A stretch of 60,000 bases of DNA from Owenia fusiformis (GCA_903813345.2 CAIIXF020000001.1:46209885-46269884); one strand, 5' to 3'. Numbered from the stretch's first letter, positions 23,201 through 33,962 are shown. Notes: a model not told the origin generated them from the letters alone. A program made the numbers and translations.

Positions 23201-24875
23201 CTAAATGTGTTCATCTAAGTTCGGATCTGGGCTGAGGATCATTCTTCCATGTTTGTGCCTTGCACCACCAGGTTTATGCCCTCTGTTGATATCCCCTACT
23301 GGTAAATCACTCATTGCTAAATCAGCATATTTCTTCTTCATTCCACGAGTAAACTTCTGTCCCCCAGATGATGCAACGCTCCTGTTATCTTGCAGGGCTG
23401 ATGGATTAGCACGAGCTACGTCCAACATTTGTTTACCAACAGCTTCTATCGCTATGTTCACATTTTCAGTTGGTTTACCCTCGTCCTTAGCTGACATCTT
23501 GTGGATCCATTGCGAAGCTGCTCTCTCAAAACCAAGAGTTTTGATATTCTTTGTCACTTTTCGCCCGCAGTCAACTCCCCCTGTAAAATATAAAGGCCAT
23601 TTTGATTCCTAAGGTTTTAGTTGCTCCATCTTCAAATGTGTGAAATGGATGAAAGCTATAAGTATTGATACATGTTGGATTTCATTTACACGCACTCCGT
23701 AGAGCTCGTAGATTTACCTAATATATGTCAAAACATTAGATTCAAGAAAGTAACGCAATCGGCATCGAAATTATACATTACCTGCTCTAGATATGTTACA
23801 CAGAGGCAGAACTAATTCATTGGTTTCATGTTTCTCTTAAAACATCTAATTTCCATCACAATGTGATTAATAAGATGGGACAAACTTGCGAATGATACTG
23901 GTACATGGGATGAAAATGTTTCCGTAAATGATACCCTCGCCGCTGGCTCTCAATCAAAGTAAAGACAAATATGGTGTTTTGGATGTTACCTTTTAACGAC
24001 AGGGTTCAGGCTGGTATAAACAAAGAATATATGGTTGACAAGTGTTTTGTCTATTTATAAAGAAGAAAATGAGATAAAAATAGACAATCCATTTTGCTGC
24101 ACTTTTCTTTTTATAAGTAGTGAATGCTTTTAACGTTTAAAGAGCAGTAAAAATACTTACATCTCATTATGACAAGAATTAGTATCACCCCTCCCATAGC
24201 GATGGCCACGCCAATTGCAGCCTTTGTGTATGGGTCGTTTCCATCGTAACTAGTCGTAAAGGAAAAACAATTAGAGTTGTCTTTGTTGACTATAGTACTT
24301 AGTTCGGTTGGATTGGATGCATTTATTATTGTACCTGCCTCTATAATACACGTAAGATAAGTCATTGCGCCTGATACAAGGTTTGCTAAAGTTGCATCCC
24401 GGCTATTCTCATTCATGGTTATGTTCTGGTAAGCCAATGGGGCATTTGTGTCATATTTCAAAGTGTACACGAATTCGTATCCATTCAGCCTTGGGGGCAC
24501 TTTCCAGAAGAATGTCACACTTGTTGAATTGATCATAAATTCAAGAACTTTCAGTTTTACTATCTGACAGCTCAATCCTTCGAATTCTGATTCACATTGG
24601 CATCCATTGTTTCCATCGGATTTTGTTTTGCAAACACCTCCGTGAAGGCAGGTCACTGACCCACACATTGTAGTTGTTTCCATGGCAACGCTGGATTCGG
24701 CAGCTTTGGTTGTTGTAGTAACAGATGAAATTGTAGTTGTATTTGTTGTAGTATTCGTTGTTTGATTAGTTCCCGTTGCGTTTTGACATGTTATATGTTT
24801 TGTATACTGAATAAGCAGTATAAGAAATATCTTTGTGATGCTCATCTTAAAATTGCAACCCCTGTCACTTATCAT
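23201..24875 (-). CDS. Type I membrane protein: EGF, FN3-like, TM, basic tail (2 exons)
   Basis: Exons 24161-24875 and 23201-23580 join at a strong donor (AGAT/GTAAGTATTT) and a TTTTACAG acceptor, in phase, giving 364 aa from the first Met or 354 from Met11. Met11 starts a cleaner signal peptide (MSITKIFLILLIQ). A Thr/Asn-rich stalk with N-glycosylation sites covers residues 31-70. An EGF module at 71-103 has all six Cys (71, 76, 82, 92, 94, 103). An FN3-like domain follows at about 107-205 (Trp124, Tyr-Leu-Thr-Cys near 173-176), then a TM at about 218-236. The cytoplasmic tail of about 126 residues is basic in its second half (KKKYADLAMS) and has no kinase, ITAM or death-domain motif that I recognise. 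It is probably an adhesion or recognition receptor. The tail exon is duplicated at 13567-13946. I do not recognise a named orthologue. Confidence 0.85.
23581..24160 (-). other. Intron of the EGF-FN3-TM gene, with duplication border
   Basis: The right border of the tandem duplication (23820) falls inside this intron. This explains why only the tail exon was copied. No other feature is seen. Confidence 0.75.
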
Positions 24876-25665
24876 TTTTGGCTCTGTGGTATGTTATATC
24901 CTTCTGTGAATATCAACTTCTCAGTCATTTCAAATTTGATTCAAATCTACAAAATGAAAAGAAACGAATCAATGTCATTGTCAGGAAAATAGATAAATAG
25001 TATTTAGCCAACTTTACAATGATGAATACAGTATGTGATTTTAATACCACCATCCCTTGTACTATTATGAGGGCTAACATTTTTAACTCAAATACAGAAT
25101 CAGCCATAACTTTGGTTAATATAAGATTCATGAAATATCTAGAGTGCTATTCTATTGTTGCACTGCAGATCTCCAGAAGGACAGAGATTGAGATGACCTG
25201 GCTTACAACGATCATCATCTTCAACGAATTTAACATTTTGAAATGAAGTTACCAAACCAATAGTAAAACTTACTTCTCTTCAACGACACTTCTTGTTCAT
25301 TTCGGAAATGTGGCCTCATCATCAATTTGGACTCATTTTGAAGTTTTGTGATGTCTCCCATGCAGCCTTCACTTGTCTGTATTCAGACCCAAAACTCAAG
25401 ACTAGGAAACGATTCAGTACTATTTCAGTATTTGAGCTATTCAAACTATATGGTAGTTTTCCGAATTCAATTGTTGAACTTGCAAATCCCCAATAGTATG
25501 TCCATAATACAATTGCCAATAGTTGGTGTAAATCGTGATCACCAAATGTTTTCCCTTCACATAAATAATGATCTAAATTTAGATATAGGCAAATTGTCAA
25601 CGTTGTGTAATAATACAAATCTTACAAAGTATACAGCGGCATTTTTGAGTGAGAAACCATGTTTA
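24876..25665. other. Upstream region of the EGF-FN3-TM gene
   Basis: AT-rich and non-coding as far as I can see. It should contain the receptor promoter on the minus strand. The overlapping frames on both strands lack domains. Confidence 0.4.
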
Positions 25666-25669
25666 AACG

Positions 25670-26750
25670 TAAACCATGATACCATGGTATACCATGGTTT
25701 ACCATGGTCTATCATGATCGGCAATGAAATTACCATCAACTCTGACCATGGTGGCAATGATGTTTTTTTGGTCAATTTTTGACCATGGTATACCATGGTA
25801 TATCATGTTATACCATGTTTCATGGTATTTCATGTCCAAAGTTTGCCATCAAATACCATGGTATTTCATTGCCATGTTCCTGACCATCATTTACCATGGT
25901 ATTACCATGGTATATCATGGTTGATTGCATTTCATGGCATTTCATTGTAAGATGTGACAATCAAATACCATGGTATTTCAATGCCATGTTCCTGACCATA
26001 ATTTACCATGGTATATCATGGTTGATGGCATTTCATTATAAGATGTGACAATCAAATACCATGGTCATACCATGGTATTTCATTGCCACGTTCCTGACCA
26101 TCATTTACCATGGTATTACCATTGTATATCATGGTTGATGGTATTTCATTGTTCAATTTGACAATCAAATGTCATGGTCATACCATGATATTCTATTGTT
26201 ATGTACCTGACCATCATTTACCATGGTATTACCATTGTATATCATGGTTGATGTCATTTCCTTGCATTTCATTGTACCGTGTGACAATCAATTACCATGG
26301 TCATACCATGTCATTCCATTGCCAAAATCATAACTCTCATTTATCATGGTTTTATCATTGCATTTCATGGTTGGTGGTATTTCATGGCATTTTATTGTCA
26401 AACCTGACCATCAAATACTATGGTCACACCATGGTATTTCATTGCCATAATCATAACTATCATTTATCATGGCATATCATTGCATTTCGTGGTTGATTGT
26501 GTTTCATAGCATTTCATTTTCAAACCTGACCATCAAATACCATGGTTATACCATGGTATTTCATTGCTAAAAAGAACTCTACAAGAGTCTCAAGTCCAAA
26601 ATTGGTCAGAGTTGAAATAGATCATGAAATGCAATGAAATATCACGTTTAACCATGAAATGCAATGAAATACAATGATTGATCATGATATGCAATGAAAT
26701 GCAATGGTCTTTCTTGCAATGCAGTGAAATACAATGAAAGGCCATGTTCA
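25670..26750. repeat. CCATGG-rich satellite, tandem units of about 110 bp
   Basis: Starting at TACCATGGTATACCATGG, the DNA is a run of degenerate units built from ACCATGGTATTTCATTGCC, CCTGACCATCATTTACC, TATCATGGTTGATGG and ATTTCATTGTAAGATGTGAC. About eight units are recognisable between 25850 and 26570. Each unit holds several CCATGG palindromes. The frames crossing it (His-Gly-Ile-Pro-Trp-Tyr type repeats) are by-products of the repeat. Confidence 0.85.
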
Positions 26751-27119
26751 AAAAGTATTTTTTACATGAAATATCTTTATTAATAAATGTTGATTAGATA
26801 ACCAAATTATTATAATTAGTGATTCTGATATTCATCAAAATCACAACTTTATATACTTTTGTTCCTTTATTTAATAAATTAATTTCTATTATGAATAATT
26901 AAGTTGATAACCCTAGAAACAATTTTTTTTTTGTTAAACAAATATGCTTTACTTTTATTTGACTGTTGTCGGTTAAATAGGAGATCAACTTAATATTTTG
27001 AAAGTCAAACCTCCAGTCTTCGATTAAACATCTTGACTGTACTTCATTGCATTTGATGGTCTGCAAACATGAAATACTGCAAAATAGCAGTATTTTTAAA
27101 TGCAAAATTTTAAGTATAG
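26751..27119. other. AT-rich spacer between two CCATGG blocks
   Basis: Apart from AT-rich low-complexity DNA and an A/T run near 26922, nothing is seen. A frame at 26899-27165 on the minus strand has no domain. Confidence 0.45.
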
Positions 27120-27720
27120 TTTCCACAGTATACCATAGTAGATTGTGATAATTAAATGGCTCCATTGCATATCATGGTAAAATGTCTAGACCATGATATC
27201 ACTGCATTTGATGGTATTTGACCATGAAATACTGTGAAACGGTGGTATTTTTTAGATACAAAATTACATGTTAATTGACCATGGTATACCATGGTATATC
27301 ATGATCGTTAAATGGCACCATTGCATTTCATGGTCAGGAGCGTTTTTTTAACAATGAGTTTCCCATTGAAAAAATACTGCCGTTTCACAGTATTTCATGG
27401 TCAGAAACCATCAAATGCAATGATATCATGGTCAAGAAACCATCAAATGCAATGATATCATGGCCGAGAACTTGACCATGATATCATTGCATTTGATGGT
27501 TTCTGACCATGAAATACTGCGAAACGGCAGTATTTTTTCAATGGAAAACTCCATGTTAAAAACGCACTGTTAACAATGAAATGCAATGGTGCCATTTAAC
27601 GTTCATGATCGGCCATGGTATTACCATGGTATTTCATTGCATTTCATGGCCATATACCATGGTATACCATGGTCATACCATGGTATACCATGGTATGGCC
27701 ATGGTCCATTTCAACATGGT
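27120..27720. repeat. Second CCATGG block with nested inverted repeats
   Basis: This block uses the same vocabulary as 25670-26750 and adds ATGATATCATTGCATTTGATGG and AAATACTGCGAAACGGCAGT in both orientations. The stretch 27360-27545 folds on itself: AATACTGCCGTTTCACAGTA near 27373 faces AATACTGCGAAACGGCAGT near 27512, with copies of CAAATGCAATGATATCATGG in between. The block ends with a dense run of CCATGGTATACCATGG near 27650-27700. Confidence 0.8.
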
Positions 27721-28478
27721 ACCGGGCCTGAAACTACCCTGCGCGCAGAGTCTAAGTATGATGAGGAATGCAAAGGGTAGGCTGAACGAACTAGCAGCCT
27801 GGGTGAGAGGGGTAAGGATGCGGGCTAGAATGTGACCACAGGAACCGGAACATAAAGTTCACTACCCACCATCAGCGTAAGCTACCCAGAAAGTGAGTGA
27901 GAGTTGTGGGTGGATTCTCTTAGCGGGGCAATTGTACAATCTCTGTATCTGTTCTGGTTTTGACATAATAAAACTCCAGATAATTACTCATTTTTTCCCA
28001 TTAGTAATTCTTATTTCACATTAAAAATAATATTATATCTAAACATAACATTCAGAAAATCATATTAAGATTAAGAATGTTTATTAAATTACTTTAGTGT
28101 TATCTTAATACAATGTACAATATACAATATAATTAAGTATTATTTTTCACTCATACTTTATCATATAGGTGTCATGTAAATCTATATGCATCATATTACA
28201 AATCTCGGCATAGAAATAAATATATTTCTGTTAATGACAAGCTTCCTAATCATCGTCATGGTTATCCTATTCTCAATATGGTAAAACGTTTGAATTTACT
28301 GTTTTATGCAAAAACCAGTGTGAGATCCATAGCCTGTACTATCTAGAAAGTCACTTTCTATATTGAGCTTAATACTATTTTAACAGTGGCCTTATTTAAT
28401 TCTAGATTGATCCTGAGATTTACATTTGAACAATAAATCCCTGCAGTGAGGGTGGTCCATCAGATATCACTGCATTTT
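27721..28478. other. Spacer with a GC-richer block
   Basis: 27721-27935 is clearly richer in G and C than its surroundings (CCCTGCGCGCAGAGTC, GATGCGGGCTAGAATGTG), and the switch from the satellite is abrupt. I could not match it to an RNA gene or a protein. The rest is AT-rich without signal. Confidence 0.35.
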
Positions 28479-28666
28479 AACAGTAAAACCTGTATATCCA
28501 AATCCAAACATCTCTCAAATCTGAACATTTTCCTTGCTATTTTTTTTGTAAATGTATCATTGACTTCCATCCATATTACAAAAAAAAACTTGACAAGGGA
28601 ACGCCGAATAATTGGAACACTTTTATTATGTCCAAATGCTGTTCGAATTAGACAGGTTTTACTGTT
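28479..28666. mobile_element. MITE, ends CAGTAAAACCTGT/ACAGGTTTTACTG
   Basis: The terminal inverted repeats AACAGTAAAACCTGT and ACAGGTTTTACTGTT bound a 188-bp non-coding element. Related ends (ACAGGTTTTACTG near 39638, TAGACAGGTT near 40023, CAGGTTTTAATG near 50855) show a dispersed family. The ends resemble those of Tc1/mariner-derived MITEs, but the family assignment is tentative. Confidence 0.7.
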
Positions 28667-28899
28667 TACCTTTTGAACCTTTATTCATCACATTTTACAG
28701 GTCTTTTACTCCAAGTAGATTAGACATTCTTTAAAGAAATAATGAATTTTTAAACTTTATAAAAACAATGGGATCCTTCAGGAATATAGACCAGTATATT
28801 AGGATTTATGGCAAAACATATTATTTTTCTGATCATTGTTTCACCATGGGAAAAAACATGGGTCACAATTTCTCACAGAATCGAGGTCTTTGTTATCAC

Positions 28900-28965
28900 A
28901 GGGTGTAAGTCATCCTCCCCCTTTATGTAGGGTATAATAGAGAGAGGGTGACTTACTCCCCATGT
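28900..28965. repeat. Imperfect hairpin
   Basis: GGTGTAAGTCATCCTCCCCC faces AGAGAGGGTGACTTACTCC over a short loop. It is a stand-alone small inverted repeat in AT-rich spacer. Confidence 0.5.
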
Positions 28966-29274
28966 TTGTTACAGTCATGATAAAAACAAACCAGGATACA
29001 TGGTATATGGTAAGTCTATTTGAAAATTGAATGTATACTGTACATCTATACTACTATACATTTAATTCAATCACTCTTTATGTTGTGTCATAATCTATCA
29101 TAATGTGAATAGACCATATGCCTTATCTTTTAAACACCTTGTTATGTGACGCTTGTAACTTCACATTTAAGGTGAAAAGTATCTTACAAAGTAAATAATC
29201 AACCATAATCTTCTATAATATGTACAGATAATACACATTTGTAAACATTTCCATGATAGATGTTATAAAGATAT

Positions 29275-29625
29275 GGTAGTTTTGCATCAAGCCCCCGTAA
29301 CCCCCTCCCACAAACCCATTCATTATTTCTCTATCACGACATGCAATAAGGAGTGACGGAAAGGGGGTACAGACTAAACGAATGACGAATATTTGCTAAC
29401 ATGGCTTCAATTACGTGGATGCCATTGTTATTATGATTACAAAGCAGCAATGTGAGATTGCTGTAAAATGCAATCAATGGAGAGAGAAACTAATTCTGTT
29501 CTCTGACTGCTTTTGAGCCATGACCACTCTACAAATGAGCAATGAAGGCTCTGATCAAATTTTACTCCATTGAAGAGATAGCGAGAATATATTTACAATT
29601 CACAAGGGCTTGAAGCAAGACTATA
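29275..29625. mobile_element. MITE-like element, TAGTCTTGCATCAAGCC family, member 1
   Basis: The left end GGTAGTTTTGCATCAAGCC and right end GGCTTGAAGCAAGACTATA are imperfect inverted copies about 350 bp apart. Two shorter members (29818-29918 and 45889-46003) have the same ends. No open frame. Confidence 0.55.
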
Positions 29626-29817
29626 AAAATAGCTGACAAATCTACTGTATAATTATACAGTTAATCCTATAACATTTAAAAACTTTTGATTTTTTATGTT
29701 CTTCACAATTATCAACAATCAGACTTATTGCTTTGGCTAAACCTGAATCTGAACATCCCCTGACAAACAATACAGGTCAATATAAATTACTGTCTTTATT
29801 CTTATATATCCATGAAA

Positions 29818-29918
29818 ACGGTAGCCTTGCATCAAGTCTTTGGACCCTACCCATGTCTACTTGACATAAAGTCTTAAGGAGGGCTACTGGTCACAAAGGG
29901 CTTGAAACAAGACTATAA
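29818..29918. mobile_element. MITE-like element, same family, member 2
   Basis: The ends are GGTAGCCTTGCATCAAGTC and GGCTTGAAACAAGACTATA, about 100 bp apart. It lies just downstream of the PLGRKT stop codon (minus-strand gene), so it probably sits in or near its 3' UTR. Confidence 0.6.
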
Positions 29919-29962
29919 AATAGCTAATAAAACTATATATGAAATCCTATATCGATTCTAAA

Positions 29963-31985
29963 TTAAAGGAACAATTGATGACTTTTGGCACGTTCCTCAT
30001 CCTTGCGGGCTCGTCTAGCCTGGTCAATTGTCTCAACAGTGGGGACACCACCTGGCATTGCAAGAAGATCTTGTTCAGATTTCAATATACTTTCCGCCTC
30101 AACTGAAAGCAATGAGACAAAATGGTGAATAAAAGTATGCAAACAAATATAAAAAGTATAAAAACAAAAATACACAATGAAAAACCCTGAAATTGTTTTT
30201 TCAGTTGCAATGCACAAAAATATGTAATTACTAAACACTTATATACCATGTACTGTATATGGATTCAAATGAGTAAACTAACAATATTCACATTCAGATG
30301 TCTTCTTACAAGCAAATGGGTTTGGATCATTTGAACAGTAGTTTATCAGTTTATCAAAATATATCAAATCATCATAAATCCACAATCATTATACCAAACA
30401 TTTGAGAAATTATAAGATGACAAAATACAAAAATTTGGATTATTAAGGCAAGACCTAACTTGGTGAACACATGTCTGTTGTAATACCACCACACAGGGCT
30501 TACCTTGTATTCTATGTATCTTTGTGTAAAATGCCATATCAGCTTGGTAACCAAGGATAAATGTTAGAGGTACTAAGGGAACTATGGCTGCAGGTTTTCT
30601 GGTATGTCTGAACCTAAAATAACAAATAAATAAGTAAATCTACAATGTTTTGAAGTATTGAGTTTAGAAGTATTTTTGTTTAATAGGAATTTACTTCTGA
30701 CAAACATCATATGACATCTCTCAAGGGGGGGGGGGGGTTCGCAGGGTTCGGGCGAAACCCCCCCCCCTCCCCCCGGCCCAAAATTTTTTCAAAATCATGC
30801 AGTTTTTCACCATTTTGAGCACTTCTCAAGTGATTTTAGCCATATTTGGGCCAAAATTTCAAATGTGAACCCCCCTGGAAATTTTTGAAAACTGAACCCC
30901 CCCTTGACAAATCCTGGCTACAAGCCTGTCTCTGCCCCAACTACTTCACCTCATCCTTGCAGCAAGGGTATATAGTATTTTATATAAGCATAAATGAAGT
31001 CTTTTGATGAAGGATGCTTCGCCTATCAGACCTGCTTTTGAGAATGTGTGAGAGATTGGAGCAAAATATCTGCTAGATGTATACATGTACAAGATTACCT
31101 TATACTAGTACCTTTTGTTTTGAACTGTTTCATGTCCCTCTTTTGGCAATTCAAACTGGATGGAAATAGGAGCTTGAATTTATCTTTTACAAGTTCCGTA
31201 AGTTCAAACAAGGAAGCACAAATGGCAACATTTACAAAGTAAATTAGCATACTAACCCAGCAATGCCTCCTATTAAGGCTAAACTGTAAAATGATGCGAA
31301 CCAGTAGAACAAGTCCCTAGATCTGGCAATTTGTGTGGCCATCATCCTCTCCCTCATCACATTCTGCATTGCTAACTGCCTCTCCAGCTGAAGAATATGA
31401 AGGTTCAATAATTCAATTTTTTTAAACTATATTTCAAGAATAAAACATATTTACAAAAATACATAGGCCTAGTTACATTGTTTGATTCCTATACAGTTTT
31501 TCTTTCAAAATATGCATGTATACTGCCAGTTTTGTCTCTATTAAAATTCAATTCAATATGATTTTACTATATGTAAACAGTTCAATGCATAAATTTTAAT
31601 GTTTGCCTCTCCTGCTGAATCCCTTATGTACATGCAAAAATACAAGAACTATGAACAATGCAGTTACAATTTGACTTCATCATACCTACATCTTTAATGC
31701 TATATTGAACTTACAGTCATCCCATGCAAAAATGCAAGAACTATGAACAATGCAGTTACAATTTGACTTCATCATACCTACATCTTTAATGCTATATTGA
31801 ACTTACAGTCATCCCATGCAAAAATGCAAGAACTATGAACAATGCAGTTACAATTTGACTTCATCATACCTACATCTTTAATGCTATATTAAACTTACAG
31901 TCATGGTTTGCATCTTCAACATGAATTCTTGGTTCTTTGCTAGTTGATCATCCATGATCTTATTCATTCCTAGGACGTTACCCAT
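29963..31985 (-). CDS. PLGRKT: Plasminogen receptor (KT)-like membrane protein, 4 coding exons
   Basis: Exons on the minus strand: 31899-31985, 31257-31387, 30504-30613 and 29963-30102. Every junction is GT-AG and in phase (468 nt, 155 aa; human protein 147). The start MGNVLGMNKIMDDQLAKNQE, the block LERQLAMQNVMRERMMATQI, the first TM (residues about 57-75), the KPAAIVPLVPLTFILGYQ second TM segment (about 80-97) and the C-terminal IDQARRARK all follow the family. PLGRKT is an integral membrane protein; in mammals it binds plasminogen through a C-terminal Lys. Here the chain ends SHQLFL, without that Lys. A 5' UTR acceptor lies at 32016-32018. Human orthology is judged from overall pattern and hydrophobic layout, not from a search. 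Confidence 0.9.
30714..30930. mobile_element. Diverged element with GGCTACAAGCCTG end and G/C runs
   Basis: It lies in PLGRKT intron 3. It has G- and C-runs at about 30726-30775, then GTGAACCCCCCTGGAAATTT, and ends CCTGGCTACAAGCCTG, close to the terminal motif of the transposon at 8959-10020. The fragment at 42582-42645 has the same order (GTGAACCCCCCTAGAATTTT, then CTGGCTACGGGCCTG). Confidence 0.6.
31631..31905. repeat. 92-bp direct triplication that includes a splice donor
   Basis: Three copies of a 92-bp unit (CATGCAAAAATGCAAGAACT ... AACTTACAGTCAT) are nearly identical. In the minus-strand PLGRKT gene the right-most copy holds the true end of coding exon 1 (ATGACT/GTAAGTTT, exon end 31899). 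The other copies repeat ATGACT/GTAAGTTC exactly 92 and 184 bases further on, with GT at 31806-31805 and 31714-31713. Confidence 0.9.
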
Positions 31986-32858
31986 ATTGAAATAGGATCT
32001 GGAAGTTCAATCTCTGCTGGAAATAAATGTAAACAAGGCATTACAATTTAACATGCAAAATGTAACCTCCTACCATTTTTTACAGATGCTCAATGCCACC
32101 CACCAAACATCAACTGCCATGCCAAATACACGAATGCTGTCCACAAAAAGGTTGGAGGCAATAACAGTATTTTCACCAAACCCGTATTTTTATACAAACC
32201 CTTTGGTATATAGGGTGTTTGTTTTATTATGGGCTTTCAACAGAGAAAGCCCATGGTTTTATAATGAGAGGGGTTCGAGACAAAGGGGGCGGTTGCATAA
32301 TGGAAATGTTTTCAAAGAACAATCTATCAAAGTGTAACGAGACTCGGCACACTCGTTCAGGGAGCTGAAATGTAACGAGCCTGATACTACATGTAGATCT
32401 GAAAGGGAGTGTGCTAAATTCAATGGGGAATCAAAACCCAAAACGGACACCGCTTCAGCCAAAGTGTAGTGCAGTAACAACTTGCTATCGAGGGTCATCA
32501 CAAAAGTACATTTACATGTCCAGTGTGCACGGATAGTGGGAAGTCCTCCATCTAGGAGGTATATACAAATAATATAATTAAGAAATATAGACCAAAGAGC
32601 AGGGTGTCTAGTTTCGAATAACACCCCGCTGGTCTCGGCACAAACGTTTTCTGTACCCCGAACGACCGAAGGGAGTGAGGGGTTCGAAAGCTTTTGTGCC
32701 GAGACCAGCGGGGTGTTATTCGAAACTAGTAACCCTGCTCTGAGGTCTATATTACGATTCGAACATGAAAACTCACCAAATTGTTTCAAATATTCATCAT
32801 GGTCCGCCATTACTACAACCCACCGTTATGACGTCACACATTACACGTATTAACTGGG
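31986..32858 (-). promoter_or_regulatory. 5' region of PLGRKT, candidate first exon
   Basis: On the minus strand an acceptor (TTTCCAG at 32017-32022) precedes a 5' UTR stretch and the start codon at 31985. Upstream, at 32776-32809, ATGGCGGACCATGATG runs to a possible donor, CAATTTG/GTGAG. Spliced together, this ATG would open a 26-codon frame overlapping the PLGRKT start out of phase, a possible upstream ORF. A TGACGTCA site at about 32829 fits a promoter. A fold-back repeat separates these two parts. Confidence 0.35.
32586..32755. repeat. Fold-back MITE, arms about 65 bp
   Basis: AATATAGACC...GAGCAGGGT and TTTCGAATAACACCCCGCTG on the left are mirrored by CAGCGGGGTGTTATTCGAAA and ACCCTGCTC...GGTCTATATT on the right. 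Between them lies GGCACAAACGTTTTCTG facing CTTTTGTGCCGAGACC. A shorter cousin (GGCTAGGCACAAAC hairpin) is at 43439-43487. Confidence 0.8.
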
Positions 32859-32859
32859 T

Positions 32860-33560
32860 TATTCATCATCATCATCATCATCGTTTTTAGGAGTTTAAGG
32901 CGTGTGCCTGTGGGTTCCTCCCTTCAAGACATATAATTTCAAAGAACTGCTTTGGTATTTTATTTCCCAAAGACTTATAACTGTACTGGTAATTTGTAGG
33001 GACTTGTGATTCATAAAAACTGACATTGAACCAAAATAAAACCTAGTGAGTGTAAACTGGTCATCCTACTCGCTTGTACTCTACTTCATGTCTGGGTAAT
33101 AGTGGGCATCAATCTTTGCCTTGAAGTCATCTAGTGTCTGGGCTGTAACTGCTTTTTCAGGGAGATTATTCCATTCATTGACAATCCGTTGGCTAAAAAA
33201 ACCTTGTCTTAGTGCAAGATTTGATCTGTCCTTATAAAATTTCTGGCTATGACCTCTTGTTGTACTGTGGTTTAGAGTAAAGAATAGGGAGTAATCAATG
33301 TTGTCTATATTGTTCATGAGCTTGTAGACTTGGATCAAATCTCCTCTTTTCCTCCTGTAGGCCATGGAGAAAAGGTTCAGTTGCTTCAGTCTGTCTGGAT
33401 ATGAAAGATCGGACATGCCTGTGATCATTTTAGTGGCCCTTCTTTGTATCTTTTCAATTTTGTCAATGTCTATCTGGTACCTGGGATTCCAAGCCACGGT
33501 GCAGTATTCAAGATGGGGACGGACAAGTGTGGTCTTATTGATCTCGAATATAACCCAGCT
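32860..33560 (-). mobile_element. 5'-truncated LINE, reverse-transcriptase C-terminal fragment
   Basis: On the minus strand the frame from about 33555 to the stop at 33081 reads TTLVRPHLEYCTVAWNP, then KIEKIQRRATKMI, QVYKLMN and WNNLPEKAVTA. This is the conserved C-terminal part of non-LTR reverse-transcriptase ORFs (Jockey/CR1/RTE-like). The RT catalytic core is missing. The 3' tail runs about 220 bp to a (GAT)n stretch at 32862-32883, typical of CR1/L2-type 3' ends. It lies between PLGRKT and the FN3-TM gene and looks dead on arrival. Confidence 0.82.
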
Positions 33561-33830
33561 GAAGCATTGACTTTGTTTACAGTTTATAGAAGGCGTGAAT
33601 ACAGTCATGTTCGAATAAGTAATATATGGAGGACATCCCATAACCGTGCCAGTGTGAAAGGTGTGAAAATAGCCAACAGAATAGACCTGTAGAGATCTAT
33701 ACAAATGTACAGTGACGTCTCTTTGAGAATAATAGATTATATTATGAGCATCGTCATTAGTTCCAAGTGAACAAATATTTAATAACATCAATATAGTAAA
33801 GATAAAGGCTGCTGCATAGAAGATCCTTAC

Positions 33831-33875
33831 CTGAGATAGACCTCTTCTCAATTTTATTGCTAGATCTAAATCCAC
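33831..33875 (-). CDS. Possible short first exon on the minus strand
   Basis: ATG at 33875 opens MDLDLAIKLRRGLSQ and reaches a clean donor (CTCAG/GTAAGG) at 33831, only 87 bases upstream of the plus-strand start at 33963. This would make a divergent gene pair. I cannot find a matching in-frame downstream exon: joining to the PLGRKT acceptor at 32016 gives an early stop. It may be a 5' UTR exon or chance. Confidence 0.25.
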
Positions 33876-33962
33876 AACGAGGCTATGTCAACAGAGGAAG
33901 TGAAAATTTCTCGAAAAAATTCTATGATGTAAAATACGATTTGCTACAACCTAAACGTCAAA

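Larger units (their letters stand above)
14182..23820. repeat. Tandem duplication, copy B
   Basis: Second copy of the 5570-14181 unit. The junction reads ACTAATTCAT then GCAAAGTGTTTTAAGC, which joins the end of the unit to its start. Sequence to the right of 23820 (TGGTTTCATGTTT) is not found after copy A. Copy B lacks the giant palindrome and the 1.06-kb transposon but carries an extra block at about 19640-22928. Confidence 0.88.

Noticed and set aside
25670-26750. Regularly spaced repeats considered as a CRISPR array
   Set aside because: The units are degenerate, the spacers are themselves repetitive, and the window is clearly from an animal genome.
25348-27835. Plus-strand frames rich in His-Gly-Ile-Pro-Trp-Tyr
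   Set aside because: They are by-products of the CCATGG satellite, and similar text appears in several frames.
27721-27935. GC-rich block considered as a structural RNA or tRNA-derived SINE
   Set aside because: I could not find a cloverleaf, box A/B pair or known snRNA motif, so no RNA gene is claimed.
33560-33875. N-terminal part of the 264-codon frame containing the reverse-transcriptase fragment
   Set aside because: Similarity to reverse transcriptase starts only near 33555. The upstream part is host sequence read through by chance, and the first 45 bases are treated as a separate possible exon.
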